A program made the translations under genes and the position numbers. Shown piece after piece: positions 55,010 to 64,000 of a stretch of DNA of 64,000 nucleotides (the first letter of the stretch is position 1; each line of letters opens with the position of its first letter). The notes under the pieces were generated by a model. The model was given only the letters and a program-made list of their open reading frames with translations, was not told the origin of the DNA and searched no databases. The stretch comes from Conchocele bisecta (lineage: Eukaryota > Mollusca > Bivalvia > Lucinida > Thyasiridae), in assembly GCA_029237695.1 (NCBI GenBank), contig CM055274.1, positions 69,802,828 to 69,866,827 of the forward strand. The letters run 5' to 3'.

Positions 55010-55200
55010 GATCCAACATCTCCAATGACAATGGTTGTGGGTTCTACCATTATGCTCTTGAAAAACACACTTTACAGTTTAGCCACACTGCTTCAGTTCA
55101 TTCACCTGTAAATGGGTACCGAGTAGTCACCGAAAACGGTAGCTTAGAAAATCTCTACGGGTTTGCGGAAGGTGACGCAGGGTAACTAGTGGGGCGACTT
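55010..55200 (+). repeat. Degenerate copy of the tRNA-SINE body
   Basis: GTTGTGGGTTCTACCATTAT ... AAAAACACACTTTACAG ... CCACACTGCTTCAGTTCATT ... CTGTAAATGGGTACCGAGTA follows the same order of motifs as 54331-54490, with heavier decay. A GGGGCGACTTGTGTTTA word is duplicated at 55190-55230. Confidence 0.7.
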
Positions 55201-55443
55201 GTGTTTATTTGTGGGGCGACTTGTATTATATTGATATATAGTATGTAGCATGTAGTATATGATTTTTCCAATTTACATTTCGTGTATGTCTGGCAAATGT
55301 AAATATATACTGATGAATCACACGTTGCTAGTATAAAATAAGTGTTTGCTTTACTGTTTTGTCTTTCTGTGTATCATATAGCTACACATTATTCAACATG
55401 ATGCTAGAAACGCTAGTTGTCACCTTCAAGTATCCGGTGCATA

Positions 55444-55693
55444 TGATACACTCCATGATACACTCCATGCGATTTTGTACTTAAGGACATGTGCGATTTT
55501 TCATAAAATATATTGACAGAAACTGTGATGTTTTCTGTAAATGACGTCGAAAGATAATGAAATTTTCACGGCAAATGCTGTGAAAATTTCATCAACTTTC
55601 GACGTCATTTACACAAAATATCGTAAATTATGTAAATAATTTTCATGAAAAATCGCACGTATTCTAAGGTACAAAATTGCATGGCATGTCTCA
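55444..55693. mobile_element. Fold-back MITE, GAGACAC family, copy 4
   Basis: Inverted arms CCATGCGATTTTGTACTTAA ... and ...AGGTACAAAATTGCATGGCA, with inner arms CGTCGAAAGATAATGAAATT and its near inverse. Fits the copies at 505 and 1164. The left end has a small duplication TGATACACTCCA. Confidence 0.8.
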
Positions 55694-55725
55694 TGGTGAA
55701 AGTCGAGTCTCGTCAAAGGCCAGAA

Positions 55726-55860
55726 AGCACATGTATAAGGCCTTTTTTGCCAGGTCTAATAATTTCTGTATTCTGAGCATGGTCTGCAACGTTAGCCCTA
55801 CAATGAAACGCTCGTCTCCTAACAGTGTAGACCAGTATCAGGCTATAGGAATGCACTAGC
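55726..55860. other. Repeat remnant related to 940-1090 and the 682-bp satellite
   Basis: CAGTGTAGACCAGTATCAGGC here corresponds to the GTGTAGATCCAGATCAGGCT word at 941. No gene is supported in the 60-codon frame at 55677. Confidence 0.4.
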
Positions 55861-55964
55861 AGACCCAGGGTATCAAAAAGCAATACAAAATTTGTGGTAC
55901 CTTTATCATGCTGCAGAAAACAATGAACATACCACAAATATAGCATGTTTTTCTTATTTTCCAT

Positions 55965-56165
55965 AAAAATACATCTTGGTATTTCATTAGAATTGTCTCC
56001 AAGGAGACAATTCTAATGAAATGCCAAGATATGTTTTCATTTTGAAGCAAACTATTCAATAATTGCTGTCTGCTGATGTGTAAACAGTAGTGTGTTTTAT
56101 TTTACCCAATTGCTTCAAAAATGATTGAGTGACAACACTCAATTACTAATTCCTTATCTGGAGCC
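55965..56165. mobile_element. Hairpin-centred element remnant
   Basis: ACATCTTGGTATTTCATTAG and AATGAAATGCCAAGATATGT face each other around GTCTCCA/AGGAGAC. It is followed by a tail AAGCAAACTATTCAATAATT ... TTCCTTATCTGGAGCC shared with 3779-3925. Same hairpin centre as at 7516-7596. Confidence 0.7.
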
Positions 56166-56283
56166 CCGACACCAATTGCTAGAATTCAAAATGAAATACT
56201 AGCCACCATAAATAAAGTTTATGTAAGTCAATGGGACAAGTTGACCACAAAGATAAGTCAGGTCGTCCCATATCTCATTGACT

Positions 56284-56340
56284 ATTTGTACCCCCCCTCC
56301 CACCCCCCCCCCCCCCAAACGAGTTGTGGGGGGGTATACT
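56284..56340. repeat. C-rich / G-rich simple tract
   Basis: CCCCCCCTCCC and C-runs near 56291-56318, followed by GTTGTGGGGGGGTAT. The two can pair as a small hairpin. Confidence 0.8.
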
Positions 56341-57825
56341 GGAGTCAGGTTGTCCGTCCGTGCATCCGTAAACTTAACATCAGAGAAATATTGTTATAAC
56401 TGCTATTTCCTTCATCTAAAATGCTTAATATTTCACACATGCATTCCGTGGGTGGCAGGTGGGAGAATGTGATGGGTAATTTAACGATTGGGGTTCATCC
56501 TGGTTTGGCCCTCACATACGTCTTTGGCATTTTGTATGTGACAGTTGGATCTGGTTATACCCCTTATGTCAGTTACGATTATTCGTAAGTCTATATTAGG
56601 GAAAGGGGCCAAGTGGCTTTGGTGTGGTATGGGCCTGGCACCAGGTCAGGTTATTCTAATTTCAGGGTTGAATATACTTTTTCTCGATGTAAATATTCCG
56701 TTCTGATTTTGGGATTTTCCCCCCAATGCAGCAGGTTAAAACGGGATCAAACCAGTTTGCCCAGCCTTACATGACCTTAGCTGTTGATAGGCCGTTAAAT
56801 ACCAATAAACAAACAAACACACATGCATTCCTGTAAGGCTCTACTACCATGCTGTGCCAAATCCACGACCGTCCAACCCCCGCTGATCCCAAGGTCAAGG
56901 TCAAATACTTAGTCTCTTTACAAAACTTAACATCAGAGAAATATTGTCATAACTTCTATTTCCTTCATCCAAAATGCTTAATATTTCACACATGCATTCC
57001 TGTAAGGCTCTACTACCATTCTGTACCAAATCCATGAACGCCCAACCCCAGCTGATTCCAAGGTCAAGGTCAAATACTTAGTCTCTTTACAAAACTTAAC
57101 ATCGGAGAAATATGTTATAACTTCTATTTCCGTCATCTAAAATGGTTAATATTTCACACATGCATTCCTGTAAGGCTCTACTACCATGCTGTGCCAAATC
57201 CACGACCGTCCAACCCCCGCTGATCCCAAGGACAAGGTCAAATACTTAGTCTCTTTACAAAACTTAACATCAGAGAAATAAGTTATAACTTCTATTTCCT
57301 TATTTGAAAATTCTTAATATTTCACTTGTTCATTCCTCTAAGGTTGTACTATCATGCTGTGACAAATCTACGACCGTCCAACCCCCGCTGATCCCCAGGT
57401 CAAGGTGACATACTTAGTCTCTTTACAAAACTTAACATCAGAGAAATATGTTATAACTTCTATTTATTTCATCGAAAATTCTTAATATTTCATGCATGCA
57501 TTCCTCTAAGGCTCTACTATCATGCTGTGACAAATTCCCGCTGATCTCGAGGTCAAGCTCATATACTTAGTCTCTTTACAAAACTTAACATCAGAGAAAT
57601 CGGTTATAACTTCTATTTCCTTGCTCAGATCTGCTTCACATTTCACACACGCATTGCTCCAATGGACCTCTACCACCCTGTGACAAATTCACGTTCATGT
57701 CGCTCCCGCTAATTCCAGAGTCAAGGTCACAAGCCCCACACTTGGAACTTTTTACTTATTTTAGGGGTACCTGGGCTCACGCTGGGGGTATTCCGTAAGC
57801 CTCGCTTACTGACCAATCTAGTTCA
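56340..57825 (+). repeat. Composite repeat with ~165-bp internal tandem units
   Basis: Starts GTTGTCCGTCCGTGC and contains about six units, each with AACTTAACATCAGAGAAATA, TAACTTCTATTTCCTT, TTCACACATGCATTCC and CTGATCCCAAGGTCAAGG. It ends GTATTCCGTAAGCCTCGCTT-ACTGACCAATCTAG. Same ends in reverse at 28905-29545, where three units are present. A SINE (56448-56817) interrupts the first unit. Confidence 0.88.
56448..56817 (+). mobile_element. SINE with (AAAC)n tail, 14-bp TSD
   Basis: 370 bp from GTGGGTGGCAGGTGGGAGAA to AATAAACAAACAAA. A perfect 14-bp direct repeat CACACATGCATTCC flanks it (56434-56447, 56818-56831). Its middle (GATTGGGGTTCATCC ... TTTGGCCCTCACATACG ... GGCACCAGGTCAGGTTATTC) matches the 470-bp SINE family, which ends in (CACT)n instead. 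GGTTCATCC may be a B box. Confidence 0.9.
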
Positions 57826-57849
57826 TATATGGGATGAGATGACCTGAAA

Positions 57850-58775
57850 ATGTGAGGCGAGTTGACATAAGTTGGGGCGAGTTGTCCTAATCCTGGTTGG
57901 GGCTAGTTGTCCTAATCCTGGTTGGGGAGAGTTGTCCTAATCCTGGTTGGGGAGAGTTGACCTAATCCTGGTTGGGGCAAGTTGACCTAATCCTGGTTGG
58001 GGCGAGTTGACCTAATCCTGGTTGGGGCGAGTTGTCCTAATCCTGGTTGGGGAGAGTTGACCTAATCCTGGTTGGGGCGAGTTGTCCTAATCCTGGTTGG
58101 GGCAAGCTGACCTAATCCTGGTTGGGGCGAGTTGACCTAATCCTGGTTGATGCGAGTTGACCTAATCCTGGTTGGGGCGAGTTGTCCTAATCCTGGTTGG
58201 GGCGAGTTGTCCTAATCCTGGTTGGGGCAAGTTGACCTAATCTTGGTTGGGGCGAGTTGTCCTAATCCTGGTTGGGGAGAGTTGACCTAATCCTGGTTGG
58301 GGCGAGTTGTCCTAATCCTGGTTGGGGCGAGTTGTCCTAATCCTGGTTGGGGCGAGTTGACCTAATCCTGGTTGGGGCGAGTTGTCCTAATCCTGGTTGG
58401 GGAGAGTTGACCTAATCCTGGTTGGGGCAAGTTGACCTAATCCTGGTTGGGGCTAGTTGTCCTAATCCTGGTTGGGGTGAGTTGTCCTAATCCTGGTTGG
58501 GGAGAGTTGTCCTAATCCTGGTTGGGGCAAGTTGACCTAATCCTGGTTGGGGCGAGTTGTCCTAATCCTGGTTGGGGAGAGTTGACCTAATCCTGGTTGG
58601 GGCGAGTTGTCCTAATCCTGGTTGGGGTGAGTTGTCCTAATCCTGGTTGGGGCGAGTTGTCCTAATCCTGGTTGGGGTGAGTTGACCTAATCCTGGTTGG
58701 GGCGAGTTGTCCTAATCCTGGTTGGGGCGAGTTGACCTAATCCTGGTTGGGTCGAGTTGACCTAAGGTATGGGAG
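57850..58775. repeat. 25-bp minisatellite, about 36 units
   Basis: Unit CTAATCCTGGTTGGGGCGAG then TTGTC. Units differ mainly at two sites: GTTGTCC or GTTGACC, and GGGGCGA, GGGGAGA, GGGGCAA or GGGGTGA. The array decays at its right end (CTAAGGTATGGGAGTTATCC). Not coding. Confidence 0.97.
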
Positions 58776-58779
58776 TTAT

Positions 58780-59020
58780 CCTAGGGCGAGTTGTCCTTGG
58801 GGCAAGTTCACTATAATTCACTGGAAACATCAATTGTATTTGATTGTATGTACCGTACATGTATATGTGAATAAAATATGATCCTCACATACATCCCCGA
58901 AAGGGGGCATGCAGTATGGTAAAGAGACGATGAAAGGTGATGGTGTTATTACTGGGACACACCTGTCGGCACCTTGTGGATGGACATAATCAGCCAATTG
59001 GATTGGTCGATCTTGTTGCC
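58780..59020. other. No supported gene
   Basis: Ordinary sequence between two arrays; GCGAGTTGTCC decays into unique DNA. Confidence 0.4.
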
Positions 59021-60250
59021 AAACTTCCCAAATCTCTTGATACGTTAGTCAGATAATTACCAAACTTCATAAATAACTTCCCCACATTGATAGCTATCTA
59101 TCCAGTGTCATTCACATGACTTTTCCTTTCAGCTTGGTGACCTTAACCTTTGTGGGACATAAATTTTAGACAGTCCAAATTTCGCATACTAGTATCTCTT
59201 GATCCGTTAGTCGGATCATTACCAAACTTCATCAATAGCTTGGTCACATCGATGGCTATCCATCCGGTGTCATTCGGGTGACTTTGACCATCACCTTGGG
59301 GACCTTAACTGTTATGTCAATAATTTTGGACATATGTCCAAATATTGAATACCTCCTTATCCGTTAGTCTGATCATTACCAAAATTCATCAATCGTCTTC
59401 TCACATTAATGAATATCCACCCACTGTCATTTGGGTGACATTGACCTTCATCTTGGTCATTTGACCGTAACCATGGTGACCTTCACATTGGTGTCAACAA
59501 TTTTGGATGTACGTCCAAATGTTGAATATCCATTAGTCGGGTTCATACAAAACTTTATAAATAGCTTTGTCATATTGATGGCTATCCAACCAGTGTCATT
59601 CAGGTGACCGTGATGATGGTGCCCTTGACCTTGGTGTCAACACTTTTGGATGTACATTCAAATTTTGAATATCCCTGTAGTTCAATCATGACCAAACTTC
59701 ATCAATAGCTTCCTCACTTTCATAGGTATCTATCTAGTTCATTCGGGTGACATTGACATTCACATTGCTGACCTTGACCTTCATGTCAATATTTTTGGAC
59801 GTATGTACATCCAAATGTTGAATATCTCTTGATCCGTTAGTCGGATCATCTCCTAACTTTATCAATAGCTTCTTCACATTGATGGATATCTACCAGTGCA
59901 ATTTAGCTGACCTTTACCTTGGTGTCAACAATTTTGGACATACGTCCAAATGTTGAATATCTCCTGATCCGTTAGTCATATTATAACCAAACTTTATAAA
60001 TAGCATCCTCACATTGATAGCTATCCGCCCAGTATCATTCCGGTGACCTTTACCGTCACCTTAGTGACCTTGACTTTTGTGTCAATAATTTTGGATGTAT
60101 GTCCAAATGTTGAATATCTCCTGATCCGTTAGTCAGATCATTACCAAACTTCACTAATAGCTTCCTCACTGATGGCTATCCACCCAGTGTCATTTGTGTG
60201 ACCTTGGTGACTGTGACCTTCGTATCAATAATTTTGGACTTCCTGATATT
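59020..60250 (+). repeat. About 150-170-bp tandem units (eight)
   Basis: Units share CTTGATCCGTTAGTCGGATC, ATTACCAAACTTCATCAATA, GTGACCTTGACCTTC and AATTTTGGACGTACGTCCAA. Divergence between units is moderate, so the array is not recent. Confidence 0.9.
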
Positions 60251-60419
60251 GTGACATTGATGACCTTTGTGGCGATCACCTTGCTTAGTGGGTGAGACAC
60301 TCCCCGGCGATCGCCTTGTATTATAAAATTGTTGATGATTGTGTAAATTTATGGACCCAATGAATATTAAACCAAATAAAGTTCTCATTCTTTTTATGCA
60401 TTTATTTTTTATGTAGTGA

Positions 60420-60945
60420 ATTATTTAATGTCTTGCTTATTGTATCCCCCGGACGAATGTCGGGGGATACTATGGATTCGACATCGAACATCGTCGAACA
60501 CTTCTTGTCCGGAGCATAACTCAAACACCCTTTTGAATATTTTCATGAAACTTCACACATGCATAGACCACGACCCGAAGGTGTGTCGCGCACAAGAATG
60601 ACAACTCTTGCAGATAATTTTTTAGTTATCTCCCTTTTTTGTTTCACACACTGATTGAGCATAACTTGACCACCCTTTGGAATATTTTCATGAAACTTCA
60701 CACATGCATAGACCACGACCCGAAGGTGTGTCGCGCACAAGAATGACAACTCTTGCATAGCTAATTTTTTAGTTATCTCCCTTTTTTGTTTCACGCACTG
60801 ATTGAGTATAACTCGACCACCCTTTGGAATATTTTCATGAAACTGCACACATCATAGACCACGACCCGAAGGTGTGTCACACACAAGAATGACAACTTTT
60901 GAGTTATCTCCCTTTTTAGCTTGACTATTCGAAGAATAAGTAGAG
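60420..60945 (+). repeat. CCCCCGGACGAATGTCGGGG hairpin followed by ~150-bp units (three)
   Basis: 60446-60467 is a hairpin of TCCCCCGGAC/TGTCGGGGGA. Three units contain AACTTCACACATGCATAGAC, CACGACCCGAAGGTGTGTCG and GAATGACAACTCTTGC. More units of the same type are at 63530-64000. Confidence 0.88.
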
Positions 60946-60959
60946 CTTATGTTGTCACC

Positions 60960-62540
60960 CCGGCGTCGGCGTCACCGTCACGCCTTGGTTACGGTTTTTA
61001 GTCAACCTTGTATATGGAATACTACTGGCCCTACACCCACCATAATTGGACAACTTCATCTCCTAGTGATGTACATCAATAACCCCTGATCTATATTTGA
61101 CCTTGACCTACATTTCCTCTTGAATTACTTAGTTAATTCCCCTTGGTTAAGGTTTTTAGTCAACCTTGGTTAAGGTTTTTAGTCAAGCTTGTACATGGAA
61201 TACTATTGTGCATACAGACACCATACTTGGACAACCTTTTCTCATAGTGATGTACATCAATAACCCATGATCTATATTTGACCTTGACCTACATTTCCTC
61301 TTGAATTACTTACTTAATTCTCTTTGGTTAAGGTTTTTAGTCAAGCTTGTAGATGGAATACTCATGGCCCTACACCAACCATACTTGGACAACTTCATCT
61401 AGTGATGTACATCAACAACACCTGACCTATATTTGACCTTGACCTACATTTAACCTTAAATTACTTACTTAATTCCCCTTGGTTAAGGTTTTTAGTCAAC
61501 CTTGGTTAAGGTTTTTAGTCAAGCTTTCTACATGGAATACTATTGTGCATACAGACACCATACTTGGACAACCTTTTCTCATAGCGATGTACATCAATAA
61601 CCCATGGTCTATATTTGACCTTGACCTACATTTCCTCTTCAATTACTTACTTAATTCTCCTTGGTTAAGGTTTTTAGGTCCAGCTTGTATATGTAATACT
61701 CCTGGCCCTACACCCACCATACTTGGACAACTTCATCTCCTAGGGATGTACATCAATAACCCTTGATCTATATTTGACCTTCACCTACATTTGACCTTCA
61801 CCTACATTTCCTCTTGAATTACTTAGTTAATTCTCTTTGGTTAAGGTTTTTAGTCAAGCTTGTAGATGGAATACTCCTGGCCCTACACCAACCATACTTG
61901 GACAACTTTATCTCCTAGTGATGTACATCAACAATCCCTGACCTATATTTGACTTTGACCTACATTTTACCTTGAATTACTTAGTTAATTCCCCTTTGGT
62001 TAAGGTTTTTAGTCAACCTTGGTTAAGGTTTTTAGTCAAGCTTTCTACATGGAATACTATTGTGCATACAGACACCATACTTGGACAACCTTTTCTCATA
62101 GCGATGTACATCAATAACCCCTGATCTATATTTGACCTTGACCTACATTTCCTCTTGAATTACTTAGTTAATTCCCCTTGGTTAAGGTTTTTAGTCAAGC
62201 TTGTATATGGAATACTACTGGCCCTACACCCACCATACTTGGACAACTTCATCTCCTAGTGATGTACATCAACAACCCCTGATATATATTTCACATTGAC
62301 CTATATTTCCTCTTCAATTACTTACTTAAGTCACCTTGGTTAAGGTTTTTAGTCAAGCTTGTATATGGAATACTCCTGGGCCTACAGCAACCATACTTGG
62401 AAAACATCATCTCCTAGTGATGTACATCAACAACCCCTGACCTATATCTGTCATTGACCTACATTTAACCTTGAATTACTTACTTAATTTCCCTTGGTTA
62501 TGTTTTTTAGTCAACCTTGGTTAAGGTTTTTATGCAGGCC
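60960..62540 (+). repeat. About 150-180-bp tandem units (nine to ten)
   Basis: Units share TTGGTTAAGGTTTTTAGTCA, GCTTGTATATGGAATACT, CCATACTTGGACAACTTCAT, GTGATGTACATCAATAACCC and TATATTTGACCTTGACCTAC. A shorter sub-unit TTGGTTAAGGTTTTTAGTCA is doubled in alternate units. A single reverse unit is at 48705-48900. Confidence 0.92.
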
Positions 62541-62945
62541 GCAGCCACCTTGTTTGTGAAGCTATGTGTACATCGACAACCCTCGTAGTCGAGCTATGCT
62601 GTTCTCTTACAGCTCTTGTTTGTTTCGCACACTCTACAAACTGGACAATAATGCATGAAGACCCGTTTCCTCGTGTGCTCTGTAGACCTTACCTGTAGAG
62701 AGAACAATAGCCTTCTCCGGTTGTACAATAGTGACGGGGAGAACCATTCACCTGTGCATGTGCTAGCATGTGCAAATGTCCAGACTGACCACTAACTGAC
62801 CACTAACTTATTACAGGTAATTTATACAGGTAAATTATTATATTACATTTCCATAAACTGTGTTGACAATATTGTGGCAATATGTGGACCTGTGCAGATA
62901 TGATATGTAGATAAATATAGGACTATTAAAAAAATTCTGGTCTCC
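62541..62945. other. No supported gene
   Basis: GGCCGCAGCCACC and GTACATCGACAACCCTCGTA are seen; no open frame or repeat family recognised. Confidence 0.4.
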
Positions 62946-62950
62946 AGTAG

Positions 62951-63233
62951 CAGGCGCGGATCCAGGATTTCAGGTTAGGGGGGGCGTAACTATTTTGCAA
63001 TACTTGACTATATTATCGAACGCGCTAGGGGGGTCCGGGGGTATTCCCCCCCGAAAATGTTTTGAAATCTACATCGCATTTCCCGCGTTCTGGCGCATTT
63101 TGGAGCCAAAAAAAACCAATAAACAATAAATTCACAACGCAAACGTGCCTTGTAACTTGTAAAAAATCTTTACTCTGCAAATTTTAGGGGGGGCGCGTGC
63201 CGGGTCCGCCCCCCTCCCCTGAATCTGCCCTTG
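62951..63233. mobile_element. GGCGGATCCAG MITE family, copy 3
   Basis: Ends CAGGCGCGGATCCAGG and CCCTGAATCTGCCCTTG, flanked by the 5-bp direct repeat AGTAG (62946-62950, 63234-63238). The GGGGGGTCCGGGGGTATTCC tract corresponds to that of copy 2. Confidence 0.88.
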
Positions 63234-63388
63234 AGTAGAGAGCATTATTATTTTTAATTTTTAAACTTTTTTCCATTTTTTTTTCCATTTTTTTTCTTCA
63301 AATTCTTTGTCAATTTTTGTCTAGTAGCATAAGGTCGTAAGTGCTATATACAGACTATTATCATATAATAAAACAATTATTGACTAGT

Positions 63389-63441
63389 GAGCCATAGAAT
63401 ATAATCTGATATTCAATGGCTCACTAGTCAATAATTGTATA
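63389..63441. repeat. Short fold-back
   Basis: CAATTATTGACTAGTGAGCC and GGCTCACTAGTCAATAATTG are perfect inverses around a loop of about a dozen bases. Downstream GTTCCGCGGAATTC may be part of the same element. Confidence 0.85.
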
Positions 63442-63529
63442 ATATGTTCGGGCCAGTGAAAATTGCTTTCGGGCCCAGGCTCGAGGTCAAGCCGGGACAA
63501 GGCCTTGTTCCGCGGAATTCTTGTTAACT

Positions 63530-64000
63530 TATCTCCCTTTGTTGTTTCATGCACTGATTTCGTTTCCGGAGCATCACTCGAACACTCTTTGGAATATTTT
63601 CATTAAACCTCACACATGCATAGACCACGACCCAAAGGTGTGTCGCGCGCAAGAATGACAACTTTTGCATCATTAATTTTTTTACTTATCTCCCTTTGTT
63701 GTTTCATGCACTGATTTCGTGTCCGGAGCATAACTCGAACACCCTTTGGAATATTTTTTATTAAACTTCACACATGCATAGAAGACGACCCAAATGTGTG
63801 TCGTGCGCAAGAATGACAACTCTTGCGTCGTTAATTTCTTAGTTATCTCCCTTTGTTGTTTCGTGCACTGATTTCGTGTCCGGAGTATAACTCAAACACC
63901 CTTTGGAATATTTTCATGAAACTTCACACATGCATAGACCACGACCCCACGACCACGACGCAAGAATGACAACTCTTGCATCGCTAATTTTTTAGTTATC
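63530..64000 (+). repeat. About 150-bp tandem units continuing past the window
   Basis: Units as at 60505-60920 (TTTCGTGTCCGGAGCATAAC, TTCACACATGCATAGACCAC, AGAATGACAACTCTTGC). At least three units; the array is cut by the window end. Confidence 0.9.

Noticed and set aside
57850..58775. Regular repeats and spacing that could suggest a CRISPR array
   Set aside because: Units are contiguous 25-bp repeats without unique spacers, in a eukaryotic sequence with introns and SINEs.
50640..64000. Search for the cysteine-rich CHIC core exon downstream
   Set aside because: No frame resembling a phenylalanine-glycine start followed by a cysteine cluster was seen on the plus strand, so no second exon is claimed.

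Overview
The window looks like a gene-poor, repeat-rich stretch of an invertebrate nuclear genome. The best guess is a marine lophotrochozoan, probably a bivalve mollusc. The basis is spliced genes with long introns, a single-exon rhodopsin-like GPCR, arrays of (GACG)n-rich dispersed repeats, SINEs, fold-back elements and MITEs of several target-site types. The species cannot be named from sequence alone. Most open frames longer than 60 codons are chance frames inside repeats.

Layout. 1-10 kb: MITEs, fold-backs and palindromic arrays, plus a decayed DD41D-type mariner transposase (8.8-9.6 kb) with a MITE at its 3' end. 10.5-11.5 kb: an intact class A GPCR gene on the minus strand. 12-15 kb: dispersed repeats. 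15.5-20.9 kb: a satellite of 99- and 130-bp units. 22.4-26.4 kb: a 682-bp satellite. 27-50 kb: introns and exons of minus-strand gene(s), full of repeats and with one 500-N gap. 50.5 kb: the first coding exon of a CHIC1/CHIC2-like gene on the plus strand. 50.7-55 kb: two large fold-back elements with clear target-site duplications, one interrupted by a LINE fragment and one carrying a tRNA-derived SINE in its loop. 56-64 kb: tandem arrays and dispersed repeats.

Main gene result. By reading splice sites and phases on the minus strand I assembled two blocks of phase-compatible exons between 49.8 and 32.2 kb. The upstream block encodes a CARF (ALS2CR8)-like DNA-binding region followed by the first half of a MULE-type transposase core. 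The downstream block encodes the C-terminal half of a Ulp1-like (C48) cysteine protease followed directly by a PHD-like zinc finger and a short basic tail. The part expected between them (third MULE acidic residue, SWIM finger, Ulp1 histidine) is not visible in the 1.4 kb separating the blocks, and the phases do not join. It is therefore either a broken or deleted domesticated transposase gene, or two genes. Its 5' end lies head to head with the CHIC-like exon, about 0.7 kb apart. A further set of minus-strand exons at 27.2-30.3 kb belongs to an unrecognised protein or to an alternative 3' end.

Repeat biology. Target-site duplications visible by eye support several element families: a 470-bp SINE-like retroposon with a (CACT)n tail (8-14 bp TSDs), a related SINE with an (AAAC)n tail (14-bp TSD), a GGCGGATCCAG MITE family (5-bp TSD, three copies), TTAA-flanked MITEs, a 4-bp-TSD fold-back MITE family, and fold-backs with 8- and 10-bp TSDs.
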